Below are positions 1 through 6,832 of a stretch of DNA of 22,415 bases, piece by piece (the stretch's first letter is position 1; every line of letters begins with the position of its first letter). The stretch is from Smittium culicis (taxonomy: Eukaryota > Kickxellomycota > Harpellomycetes > Harpellales > Legeriomycetaceae): positions 1,808 to 24,222 of the forward strand of contig LSSN01000582.1 of assembly GCA_001970855.1 (NCBI GenBank). Reading direction: 5' to 3'. The notes under the pieces were generated by a model. It was not told the DNA's origin. It made no database searches and worked only from the letters and a program-made list of their open reading frames with translations. Both the position numbers and the translations under genes were made by a program.

Positions 1-384
1 CCCAAGAAGCTGAAAACTTAGATTCTGAAACTTCTACTGACCTTAAAACTTTATCTCCTTCTTTAAAGCTGCATTCCTTTACTTTTGAATCGTATCTTAG
101 CTTTTCATAATGCTTGTTATTAATTATCTTATCAACTGCTAACCTCTGATTTTTGGGAAATCGCTCTCTATAAATCTTACTCTTTCTATTATTTCTTCTT
201 CGAGATTTTTGTTAGTTACAGTGCTATTCCAAGTAAGGAGAGTAATCGGGTTGAAACAATATAATAATTCAGTTCGAGATATGTTTGCAATTCTGTGTTT
301 AGTGTTTCTAATGCTAAATATTGCCTTCCAAAGATAGAAATCCCAATTTCGTTTATATATAATAAAAATTTTTGATAAAACTTT
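1..384 (-). pseudogene. Rest of integrase core and C-terminal region, after the stop and with a frameshift
   Basis: Reading on past the TGA in the gag-pol frame gives integrase-like sequence without a stop down to 142, including KRNWDFYLWKA (the usual W-x-x-x-L stretch after the catalytic E) and LLYCFNPIT (the LLYG-like motif). It ends at TAG 139-141. From about 148 to base 1 a different minus-strand frame takes over with basic sequence typical of this region (KHYEKLRYDSK, then FKEGDKVL) and runs off the window at ...SASW, where a GPY/F motif usually follows. A single-base indel near 140-148 therefore appears to have shifted the frame. An 80-codon minus-strand frame at 216-458 is a third register and does not resemble integrase. 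Sequencing error in A runs is the main alternative to true decay. Confidence 0.75.
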
Positions 385-3300
385 TCATATAGTTTGATTA
401 AAACTTTCAACTTGCCCATTTGATTTGGGGCGATATGATGTTGTTTTTCTATGCTCAATACCTAAAAACTTGTAAAGATTAGTAGAAATATCTCCTATAA
501 AGTTTGAACCCCTATCCGTTATTAGCTTTTTAGGGATTCCATAGTTCATTACTACATCATAAATGAGAAAATTTACAACAGCTTCAGACTGAATATTTGG
601 GACGGCTTTAACGATTGGCCATTTTGTCATATAATCGATCGCAGTGAGAATGTAGCGGTTCCCACTGTCAGATACTGGGTTTATTGGTCCAATAGCATCC
701 ATTCCTAGTATCTCGAATGGGTGTGAAGCTATTATAGGCTCCATAAAATTTCTCCTATTAGGTCCTCCTATATATCTCTGGCAAATTTCGCAGAAATTTA
801 CTACGTGTTTTACCGTCTCGAACAATCCTGGACCAGTATATTTTTGTTTAACCTTGAGCCATGTGTTATTTATTCCTAAATGATCTTGTTCGTGAATTAG
901 TCGTATTTCTTCTAGCGCATTATTTTCAGACAATACCTCTCTTATTCCATTTTTAGCGCTTCTAGAGAATAGCTTACCATCTTTTACGATATATTTTTTG
1001 CTTTGGTTTCGCAGCTTATTTTGAAAATCTTCTTCTGAACCAGGTGGGTAACTATTATTTAAAATATAATTTTTTAAAACTTCATATCTTAATGAATCCA
1101 TTGCAAACAATGCTCTTTCATTTTCTAAGCCGTCATTGTTATCTGTTGTGCTTTGATTTTCATCTTTTATAGGGTCTCGGGATAATAGGTCAGCAGGGTT
1201 CTTGCTTCCTTTTCTGTGAGATATTTCATATTCAAATTCCTTTAAAATCATGGCCCATCGAGCCAATCTTCCAGAAGTTTCTTTGCTGTCAAATAATCTA
1301 ATTAATGCAGAATGATCGGTAATTATTTTGAACTTTCTGCCCCAGACATAATTTCTGAATTGTTTAACACCGTATATTACTCCAAGCCCTTCTAAATGTG
1401 TAGCAGAATAATTCTTTTCTGCTTTTGATAAGGTGCGACTGCTATAACAAACAACTTTTTCCGAATTTTCTATAATTTGGCTCAAAATTGCACCAACACC
1501 ATCCGATGAAGCGTCTGTTGTTATTTGGAATGGCACATCCCATTCAGGATGACAAAGTATTGGCGCAGTTGTTAAGCGGAATTTCAAATCATCTGCGGCT
1601 TTTGAACATTTTTCGTCCCAGTGCCATGGTACATCTTTTCTAATGAGATCTGTTAAAGGTTTTGCTATAATTGCATAGTTTTTAATATATTTTCTGTAAT
1701 AACCTGTTGTACGTAAGAAACTTTGTAATTGTTTAATATTTCTAGGGTAACTGATATTATTGATTGCTTTTATTTTTTCAGGATTTGTTTCTATTCCTGA
1801 AGCTGAAATTATGTGACCTAAATAACGAAGACTTGTTTGCCCAAATATGCATTTTTTTGAGTTTAATTTAATTTTTGATTCTCTAATTAGCGAAAAAACC
1901 TTTTTCAAGTCATCAATATGCTGTTCAACGCTTTTTGAGAATACAATTATGTCATCTATATAGACTACTACTGTTTTCCATAATACTTCGCTCAGTACTC
2001 TTTCCATCAGGCGTTGGAAAGTTGCAGGGCTGTTACAAAGGCCAAAAGGCATTACATTGTAACAAAAAAGACCACCTCCTGGTAGAGCAAATGCAGTTTT
2101 ATGTCTGTCCTCTGCCTTTAATTTTACTTGCCAGAAACCAGCTAAGGCATCCAAACCACTGAATATACTGGAACCTGATAATGCGTCAAAAATATCTGAA
2201 ATATTTGGCAAAGGGTATACATCTTTCTTTGTCACTGCATTCAATTTCCTAAAATCTGAACAGACTCTTAATGCTCCATTATTTTTCCAAACTGTTACGA
2301 CTGGTGAGCACCAATCGGAGACGCAGGGTTCGACTATTTTCATTTCGATCATTCTATCGATCTCTTCCTTAGCTTTATGCTTCATGATTTGCGGAATTCG
2401 ATACGGCCTTAACTTTATCGGCTTTTCGTTTCCCGTATCTATTTCATGTTGAACTATATTAGTTCCTACTAATTCAGTATAATCTTCAGCCATTATATCT
2501 TGATTTTCGTTTACCAAAGCTTTTATTCTAAAATCTATTGATTCGAAATCGTAATTTTCTAATTCAAATAACTCTTTTCCAATACCAAATAGCTCTTGAC
2601 CTAATCCATTTTTTATATCCCTACCAACAGTGGTACTAAGAGATAAAACTACGTCGTAATTCTCGATTGGTAATATTAACTCTTGGTTTTTTATATCAAT
2701 AATAGCATTATGTGTCCTCAACCAATCGACTCCCAAGATTAAAGACTTTCTAATGTTAGTCATCACAAGGAATTCTGCTTTAAATTTATAACCTGAAATT
2801 TCAATTGGTAAATTTGAAACGATCCCTAGAGTATTGTGAGTCCTTCCATCTGCTGTAATAATTGTTTGGTTTGATTTCTTGTCGACTTCTAAACCTAAAT
2901 CTTTCATTAGTGTATTTGAAATTACGCTACAGGCGGCCCCTGTATCTATTATTACAACATAGTTTTTATTGAAGATCCTCACTATAGCTTTGCAATTTGT
3001 TGTCGCTTCTCTATCTACTAAGTGTATATCGGTTTCACAATCGACTTTTTTGCACAATCGTAGAAGCTCGGTTCTTATATCCGGTGATGATTGTAATAAT
3101 TGAGAAATAGTGATGTCTGCTTTTATTGTTGATAATTCGTCTTTTATTGAATATTTTGGGTTGTCTGCGTTAAGAGTAATGTCTTTTTTTCTTCTTAAAG
3201 TCCCTGTAGTTAATTTTTTTTCATCTGCCAATGATCTTTCAGAATTTGTAGAAATTTTTGAATCTGCTAGTTTGGTCGAATTAGAATCCATGTTATTGTG

Positions 3301-4431
3301 TTTAACAGGTAAATTAGAGAAATTTTTCTTTAGGATCTTTACTGTGTTATGGTTATCTTCTGATATTAATTTTCTTTTTTCTGTAGCAAGTATTTGTTTT
3401 TTATTTATTTCATCCTCTGAATTTTCGTCCTTATTATTCAAATCAATTGTATTTTCCCGATCACAAATATCGAACAAACTACATTGACAATCAACATTAG
3501 GAATTTCGAAATCGAATATTTCCGGTATTTTATCTAGATTAGCTATTTCAATACAGCCTAAATTTTTACTGCTACTATTAGGAATACTGATAGCTGGGCT
3601 TTGTTCAGCTCTTTTTTTATTCCAATACGATTTAGGGCAGTTTTTGTTAAAATGACCATCCTCTTTACAGTAAGTACAGCTTATTTTATTTAGATCTTTT
3701 TCTTCAATGCCTTTAGGCTTTAATTCACTTGAGCCTGGAATAGAGGCTTGAACCAGAGTTAAAACGTTTAAATTTAATTGATCAAATTTTTTAATTAACA
3801 ACTCATACATTGAGTCATCATTATTTAGATCTGATCTGGACATTAATCTAGACCTTTCTACTGGATCATCAGTGATTGCATTTTCGAAATTGATCAACTT
3901 TTCTAACGACTCTTCATCAGCTGCGACTTTAATGCATTCTTTGTAAGATTTAAATTTACTTTTTAATATAGACTTTTGAAGTTTTGGTTTTAAAGCAGTT
4001 AATAAACATCTATACTTTATGGTCTCGTCAGTTATTTTAGATTTATTAAAGAGCTTCTCTAATCGAAACAAGAGCTCATCAACCCCTTCGCCTTCTTCTT
4101 GATGGATATTTTGAAGTTCTTTCCATGCTCGAAGTTCAGCTTCTTGACCTTCAAACTTTTGGATAAAGTTTGATTTTAGCGTATTCCAAGATAGCCCAAT
4201 TTTTTCCTGCATCTCAAACCAACTTAAAGCTTTGCCGTCTAGATAAAGTTCCAAAAAGTCTATCATATCTTGCTCGTTCCAGTTATTTTTTCTAGAAAAT
4301 AATTCATACTTTCTTATCCAGTTACTTGCTTCAACCAAATCTTCATTAGAGAATGGCTTAGGCTCAAATAGTTTAAGAAATCCACTGTTGTATGGATAAA
4401 ATTGCGCCAATGGCTTTTCTTTTTGATCCAT
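385..4431 (-). CDS. Gag-Pol polyprotein of the Ty3/Gypsy element, ended by a premature TGA
   Basis: The frame encodes 1348 residues from the ATG at 4431-4429 (MDQKEKP...). It also opens upstream at a TTG, which is an unlikely eukaryotic start. Order: Gag, about residues 10-200, with a retrotransposon-gag-like W-F core; a CCHC zinc knuckle, C-X2-C-X4-H-X4-C, at 252/255/260/265; an aspartic protease with DTGA at 496-499 and a later ILG motif; RT with catalytic D761 (SGLDA) and YIDD at 824-827; RNase H with D973, E1014, D1039 and D1081; integrase with HHCC at H1180, H1184, C1214, C1217 and D1245, D1306, E1342 (35 residues between the last two). Gag and Pol share one frame, so no gag-pol frameshift is needed. 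Translation stops six residues after VE-SFNQTI, which removes the integrase C-terminal domain. Tryptophans elsewhere use TGG, so TGA is read here as a true stop. Family assignment is firm; activity is doubtful. Confidence 0.93.
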   Translation of the reverse strand: MDQKEKPLAQFYPYNSGFLKLFEPKPFSNEDLVEASNWIRKYELFSRKNNWNEQDMIDFLELYLDGKALSWFEMQEKIGLSWNTLKSNFIQKFEGQEAELRAWKELQNIHQEEGEGVDELLFRLEKLFNKSKITDETIKYRCLLTALKPKLQKSILKSKFKSYKECIKVAADEESLEKLINFENAITDDPVERSRLMSRSDLNNDDSMYELLIKKFDQLNLNVLTLVQASIPGSSELKPKGIEEKDLNKISCTYCKEDGHFNKNCPKSYWNKKRAEQSPAISIPNSSSKNLGCIEIANLDKIPEIFDFEIPNVDCQCSLFDICDRENTIDLNNKDENSEDEINKKQILATEKRKLISEDNHNTVKILKKNFSNLPVKHNNMDSNSTKLADSKISTNSERSLADEKKLTTGTLRRKKDITLNADNPKYSIKDELSTIKADITISQLLQSSPDIRTELLRLCKKVDCETDIHLVDREATTNCKAIVRIFNKNYVVIIDTGAACSVISNTLMKDLGLEVDKKSNQTIITADGRTHNTLGIVSNLPIEISGYKFKAEFLVMTNIRKSLILGVDWLRTHNAIIDIKNQELILPIENYDVVLSLSTTVGRDIKNGLGQELFGIGKELFELENYDFESIDFRIKALVNENQDIMAEDYTELVGTNIVQHEIDTGNEKPIKLRPYRIPQIMKHKAKEEIDRMIEMKIVEPCVSDWCSPVVTVWKNNGALRVCSDFRKLNAVTKKDVYPLPNISDIFDALSGSSIFSGLDALAGFWQVKLKAEDRHKTAFALPGGGLFCYNVMPFGLCNSPATFQRLMERVLSEVLWKTVVVYIDDIIVFSKSVEQHIDDLKKVFSLIRESKIKLNSKKCIFGQTSLRYLGHIISASGIETNPEKIKAINNISYPRNIKQLQSFLRTTGYYRKYIKNYAIIAKPLTDLIRKDVPWHWDEKCSKAADDLKFRLTTAPILCHPEWDVPFQITTDASSDGVGAILSQIIENSEKVVCYSSRTLSKAEKNYSATHLEGLGVIYGVKQFRNYVWGRKFKIITDHSALIRLFDSKETSGRLARWAMILKEFEYEISHRKGSKNPADLLSRDPIKDENQSTTDNNDGLENERALFAMDSLRYEVLKNYILNNSYPPGSEEDFQNKLRNQSKKYIVKDGKLFSRSAKNGIREVLSENNALEEIRLIHEQDHLGINNTWLKVKQKYTGPGLFETVKHVVNFCEICQRYIGGPNRRNFMEPIIASHPFEILGMDAIGPINPVSDSGNRYILTAIDYMTKWPIVKAVPNIQSEAVVNFLIYDVVMNYGIPKKLITDRGSNFIGDISTNLYKFLGIEHRKTTSYRPKSNGQVESFNQTI

Positions 4432-4559
4432 AATTAGCAATACTTTTCTAGTGTAGTTTTTGTTTTTGTATATTTTTATTTTAATTTGTAAGTATAAGTA
4501 TTATAATTTAAATTAAATTTGATAGTAACTTGTTAAATAATTTAATAGCGTTAGGCCTA
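4432..4559 (-). other. Untranslated leader between primer-binding site and gag ATG
   Basis: About 128 bases of A/T-rich sequence separate the primer-binding site from the gag-pol ATG. In Ty3-type elements this stretch normally carries packaging and dimerisation signals. No specific motif is visible here beyond A and T runs. Confidence 0.5.
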
Positions 4560-4572
4560 GGTGGGAGCGCCA
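4560..4572 (-). other. Primer-binding site for reverse transcription
   Basis: The minus strand reads TGGCGCTCCCAC from 4572 down, four bases inside the inferred LTR end. The leading TGG is complementary to a tRNA CCA end, and TGGCGC is a common start of Gypsy primer-binding sites. The primer would be a tRNA ending in GGGAGCGCCA. None of the three tRNAs in this window ends that way, so the primer is not identified. Confidence 0.65.
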
Positions 4573-4615
4573 AAACTGTCGCATAAAATTTATTATACAA
4601 CGCCTAGTTCTACAA

Positions 4616-4643
4616 AAGAGTCTTATACTAGTTATAGACTCTT
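4616..4643 (-). other. Stem-loop near the inner end of the LTR (U5 side)
   Basis: Arms AAGAGTCT (4616-4623) and AGACTCTT (4636-4643) form 8 perfect pairs, and ATA/TAT can extend the stem after a one-base bulge. It lies some 45 bases from the primer-binding site, in RNA that would be copied early in minus-strand strong-stop synthesis. Confidence 0.4.
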
Positions 4644-4802
4644 ATATTATGAGAGGATGATTGTAATTATACATCCACTCACGACAAAAAAAATAAATTT
4701 AAATGTTGAATTTAATTATAAAGTTTTATTTATGAATTTAATATTTAATAGTTAGGAAAACTAGAAGAAACTAAAATCTTCTTTCAAAATAATAAAAGTT
4801 CT

Positions 4803-4829
4803 CCTCGAGCCAGACTTACTGTCTCGAGG
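4803..4829 (-). other. Stem-loop downstream of the LTR TATA box
   Basis: The 7-bp arms CCTCGAG (4803-4809) and CTCGAGG (4823-4829) are perfectly complementary around a 13-base loop. An alternative pairing uses AGAC/GTCT inside the loop. It lies where R would begin, so it could form at the 5' end of the element RNA. It could also simply be a protein-binding palindrome. Confidence 0.5.
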
Positions 4830-4838
4830 TATTTATAG
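4830..4838 (-). promoter_or_regulatory. TATA box of the LTR promoter
   Basis: The minus strand reads CTATAAATA inside the inferred LTR, about 400 bases upstream of the gag-pol ATG. This suits a U3 promoter for pol II transcription of the element. The site is bracketed by two perfect stem-loops (4839-4867 and 4803-4829). With usual TATA spacing the transcript would start near 4800-4810, within or just after the downstream stem-loop. That start is inference. Confidence 0.55.
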
Positions 4839-4867
4839 CTCTAGAATCCAGTATTGGTATTCTAGAG
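4839..4867 (-). other. Stem-loop upstream of the LTR TATA box
   Basis: Arms CTCTAGAAT (4839-4847) and ATTCTAGAG (4859-4867) form 9 perfect base pairs. CCA/TGG inside the loop adds 3 more after a one-base bulge. It lies just upstream of the TATA box in U3, so a paired binding site is as likely as an RNA structure. Confidence 0.5.
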
Positions 4868-4872
4868 TTAAT

Positions 4873-4902
4873 GTGAATATGTGTCATGTGGCACGCATTC
4901 AC
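4873..4902 (-). other. Third LTR stem-loop
   Basis: Outer arms GTGAAT (4873-4878) and ATTCAC (4897-4902) pair perfectly. Inner GTG/CAC pairs add a second tier. It is the furthest upstream in U3 of three closely spaced inverted repeats. Confidence 0.4.
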
Positions 4903-5026
4903 GTAGCACAAGATAAATTGGTTAATGATATATAAATATAAATAATATGTTATTGAGATTAACCAAAAACCACAAGGGTAAAAAATAGTCTTTATCATCT
5001 AACATTAATTTTTACAACAATGATAT

Positions 5027-5099
5027 GGGGACTTAGCTCAGCTGGGAGAGCGTGCGACTGAAGATCGTACGGTCCCGAGCTCAATCCTCGGAGTCCCCA
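5027..5099 (+). tRNA. tRNA-Phe (GAA)
   Basis: A complete 73-nt cloverleaf without intron. The acceptor stem GGGGACT pairs with AGTCCCC, discriminator A. The D-stem is GCTC/GAGC, the anticodon stem TGCGA/TCGTA (one G-T pair) around loop CTGAAGA, giving anticodon GAA. The T-stem is CCGAG/CTCGG. No CCA is encoded, as expected for a eukaryotic nuclear gene. No run of four or more T follows it, so the primary transcript may continue into the next tRNAs. The inferred LTR edge is 7 bp upstream. Confidence 0.97.
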
Positions 5100-5129
5100 T
5101 ATTCGGTATCTATTGTAAGCTGTAGGTCG

Positions 5130-5165
5130 TCGCTCTCATGTTGCTATAATCCGCATGAGGCGCGA
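5130..5165 (+). other. Strong hairpin in the tRNA spacer, possibly a decayed tRNA-Met-like sequence
   Basis: The 90-base spacer between tRNA-Phe and tRNA-Lys is much richer in G+C than the surrounding desert. It contains TCGCT-CTCATG (5130-5140) pairing with CATGAG-G-GCGA (5154-5165): 11 pairs with one bulged C and a 13-base loop. The words GTAAGCTGTAGG (5115-5126), CTCTCAT and ATAATCCGCATGAGG loosely follow the order of an elongator tRNA-Met, with extra bases beside the CAT anticodon. D, T and acceptor stems do not form, so this is not a working tRNA. It may be a relic, or a processing hairpin. Confidence 0.35.
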
Positions 5166-5189
5166 TTTCGGTTCTCATAGTTGGCTAGT

Positions 5190-5261
5190 GCCCGGTTAGC
5201 TCAATGGTAGAGCGTGAGGCTTTTAACCTCAAGGCTACGGGTTCGACCCCCGTATCGGGCT
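5190..5261 (+). tRNA. tRNA-Lys (TTT)
   Basis: A complete 72-nt cloverleaf without intron. The acceptor stem GCCCGGT pairs with ATCGGGC (one G-T), discriminator T. The D-stem is GCTC/GAGC, the anticodon stem TGAGG/CCTCA around loop CTTTTAA, giving anticodon TTT. The T-stem is ACGGG/CCCGT with a TTCGACC loop. The loop contains a T4 run, which pol III must pass, so T4 cannot be an efficient terminator here. It ends 8 bases before tRNA-Trp. Confidence 0.97.
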
Positions 5262-5269
5262 GCTGTATT

Positions 5270-5342
5270 GGGGTGTTGGCGCAATTGGCAGCGCGTCCGT
5301 CTCCAAAGCGGAAGGCTGGGAGTTCAAGTCTCTCACGTCCCA
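5270..5342 (+). tRNA. tRNA-Trp (CCA)
   Basis: A complete 73-nt cloverleaf without intron. The acceptor stem GGGGTGT pairs with ACGTCCC (two G-T pairs), discriminator A. The D-stem is GCGC/GCGC, the anticodon stem TCCGT/GCGGA around loop CTCCAAA, giving anticodon CCA. The T-stem is GGGAG/CTCTC with a TTCAAGT loop. A T5 run follows 7 bases after the 3' end. It is the last member of the cluster. Confidence 0.97.
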
Positions 5343-5348
5343 ATTACA

Positions 5349-5353
5349 TTTTT
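5349..5353 (+). terminator. Pol III terminator (T5) after the tRNA cluster
   Basis: This is the first run of five T on the coding strand after tRNA-Phe begins. Apart from the T4 in the tRNA-Lys anticodon loop, no run of four or more T occurs between 5027 and here. It fits termination of a shared transcript, though five T is modest and a T4 at 5361-5364 could act as backup. Confidence 0.6.
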
Positions 5354-6832
5354 GCATCGTTTTGTGCTTTATATATCCTACTTTGCTTGTCGTTCAAAGT
5401 ATCATTTGCAGAATTATATCTTATTTGACTGCTCTAGCATAGCTACAAAATAGTAATAAAGTCACTGACTGAGCTATATCTTTTCAACGTGTTTCAAATT
5501 TTGAAAATAAAATTGTGTATTTCATCTCTCAGCCCGTCAAATATATTCTAATTACCGACGAGAAATGTTATTTTTTGGATTAATAGGGTAATTGACTAAC
5601 AGGTTGATTTTATTTTTTCCCTAGTAAATTCAGGTATATACTGTGACTAGAACTATTAACTATACTAGAATACTAAACTTAACTTTGATCTGCATACAAT
5701 ATTAGAGTTTTTAATGCATTGCTTTTTTTGTAGCTTGTAAAAAGAATAAAATAAGATCTCATAAAAGCTTTACAAAAATTTGATAAGGATCATAAACTAA
5801 AAACTTTAGTACAAGCCATGAGAATCATTCTGTCAAAATTATACCTATAATCTAGATCAAAAACTAATAGTTGAATATCTAAAGTTTTTTTTTTGTTTTT
5901 TAGTTAATCGATTTTTTAATATAGTATATAGTATTGAGTTTAGTATTACACAATTAGTGTATTATTAATAGCCTGCCAAATATAAAATAAAGCACACACT
6001 TTATATCGCAGCAATATATTAACCGAACACACTCTTTATAACGCTGCAATGTATTTACCAATCACTCAAAATACTTCTATATTTTTTTAATGGAAAAAAA
6101 TTCTTCAAAAAAAACTATAAGAATAGAACCTTAACTCTGAGATAAGTAAATATAAAACTGTTATAATAAGCAATGTTCAATATTTGAAATTATGAATATT
6201 TATTTATATCAGGTATATATTTAGATAATTTATAAAGAATAGTTATCAAACTAAAAAAACGTTAATAAAAATAAAAAACAAAAAAGAATAGTTATCAAGT
6301 CGTAAAATTTTCAGTATACACGAAAAAAAAATTTATAGATATAATTATTTTCGATCATAAAACAAAAATAAACTTATCTCAGGCTCATATTTTTTATAAA
6401 AAAGTCGCAAATTAAATGCCCATAACTCAATAATACACCTATAAAAAACATTTTTTTATTTATATGTTATATTTTTTTCCAATACAAGATCATAAAATTT
6501 AATTATTCTAGAATCACCCATATTTTAGCCTAAGTTTTTGTCAAGAACGAGAGTGGAAGAAATAAGATAGATGGTATCAACTAAGAAAGATATGATTAAA
6601 TCAAGCGTTACTTCAGCAGACAAGAGAATGTGTTATTTATTTTAAATAAGATTAAGATTTAAAGCTAAAGCTAAGACTTGATAACAGAAGAAAATTGTTT
6701 TCATATAAAGAGAATTAAAAACTAGTGAAAGCTAAGACTATTTATGTGATTTTCGTCAGTGCAAAACATATGTAATACATAGGAATGGCTACGGTTATAA
6801 TAAATATTATAATGTGGAATAAATGCTAACAA
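5354..6832. other. A+T-rich intergenic DNA with short decayed repeats
   Basis: No credible gene is visible; short spurious frames end quickly. It contains a diverged 33-35 bp direct duplication (5994-6026 and 6027-6061, sharing ACACACT, TTTATA, GCAAT), a 16-bp exact direct repeat (6234-6249 and 6283-6298, AAAGAATAGTTATCAA) and a 12-bp exact repeat 61 bases apart (6667-6678 and 6728-6739, AAAGCTAAGACT). Homopolymer A and T runs are frequent. Confidence 0.6.

Larger units (their letters stand above)
1..5019 (-). mobile_element. Ty3/Gypsy (Metaviridae-type) LTR retrotransposon, left part missing from window
   Basis: The element reads on the minus strand in the order 5' LTR, primer-binding site, short leader, then a fused gag-pol frame. 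The domain order protease, reverse transcriptase, RNase H, integrase is the Ty3/Gypsy order; in Ty1/Copia elements integrase comes before RT. Integrase still reads at base 1, so the end of integrase, the polypurine tract and the 3' LTR lie outside the window. The right boundary is inferred from the LTR-like terminus TGTTGT (minus strand, 5019-5014) 7 bp before tRNA-Phe. The target-site duplication cannot be tested because the other end is missing. The long, nearly intact frame suggests a recent insertion, but a stop and a frameshift near the integrase C-terminus make autonomous activity doubtful. Confidence 0.93.
4577..5019 (-). repeat. Probable 5' LTR of the Ty3/Gypsy element (about 443 bp)
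   Basis: Boundaries are inferred because the partner LTR is outside the window. On the minus strand the segment starts TGTTGT (5019-5014) and ends GCGACA (4582-4577), matching the TG...CA rule. Four bases then separate it from a TGGCGCTCCCAC primer-binding site. Inside are a TATAAATA box at 4837-4830, stem-loops on both sides of it, and AATAAA-like words nearer the inner end, consistent with a U3-R-U5 layout. The inner end could also be a few bases further in (ACAGT). No second copy was noticed in the window. Confidence 0.7.

Noticed and set aside
385..387. TGA read as tryptophan (alternative genetic code)
   Set aside because: Tryptophans in Gag-Pol and the methyltransferase checked by eye use TGG, and this is the only in-frame TGA, so a nonsense change is simpler.
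216..458. Minus-strand frame of 80 codons overlapping the integrase end
   Set aside because: It is a different register from both integrase-like frames and shows no integrase motifs; the true continuation is in the gag-pol frame up to 142.
1935..2162. Plus-strand frame of 75 codons
   Set aside because: Antisense shadow of the RT domain.
3110..3487. Plus-strand frame of 125 codons
   Set aside because: Antisense shadow of the low-complexity linker between Gag and protease.
4561..4755. Plus-strand frame of 64 codons
   Set aside because: Lies inside the LTR and primer-binding region; low complexity and antisense to the element.
4816..4998. Minus-strand frame of 60 codons in the LTR
   Set aside because: Covers U3 promoter sequence and the hairpins; no protein-like features.
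5204..5453. Two plus-strand frames of 74 and 79 codons
   Set aside because: They are translations across the Lys and Trp tRNA genes.
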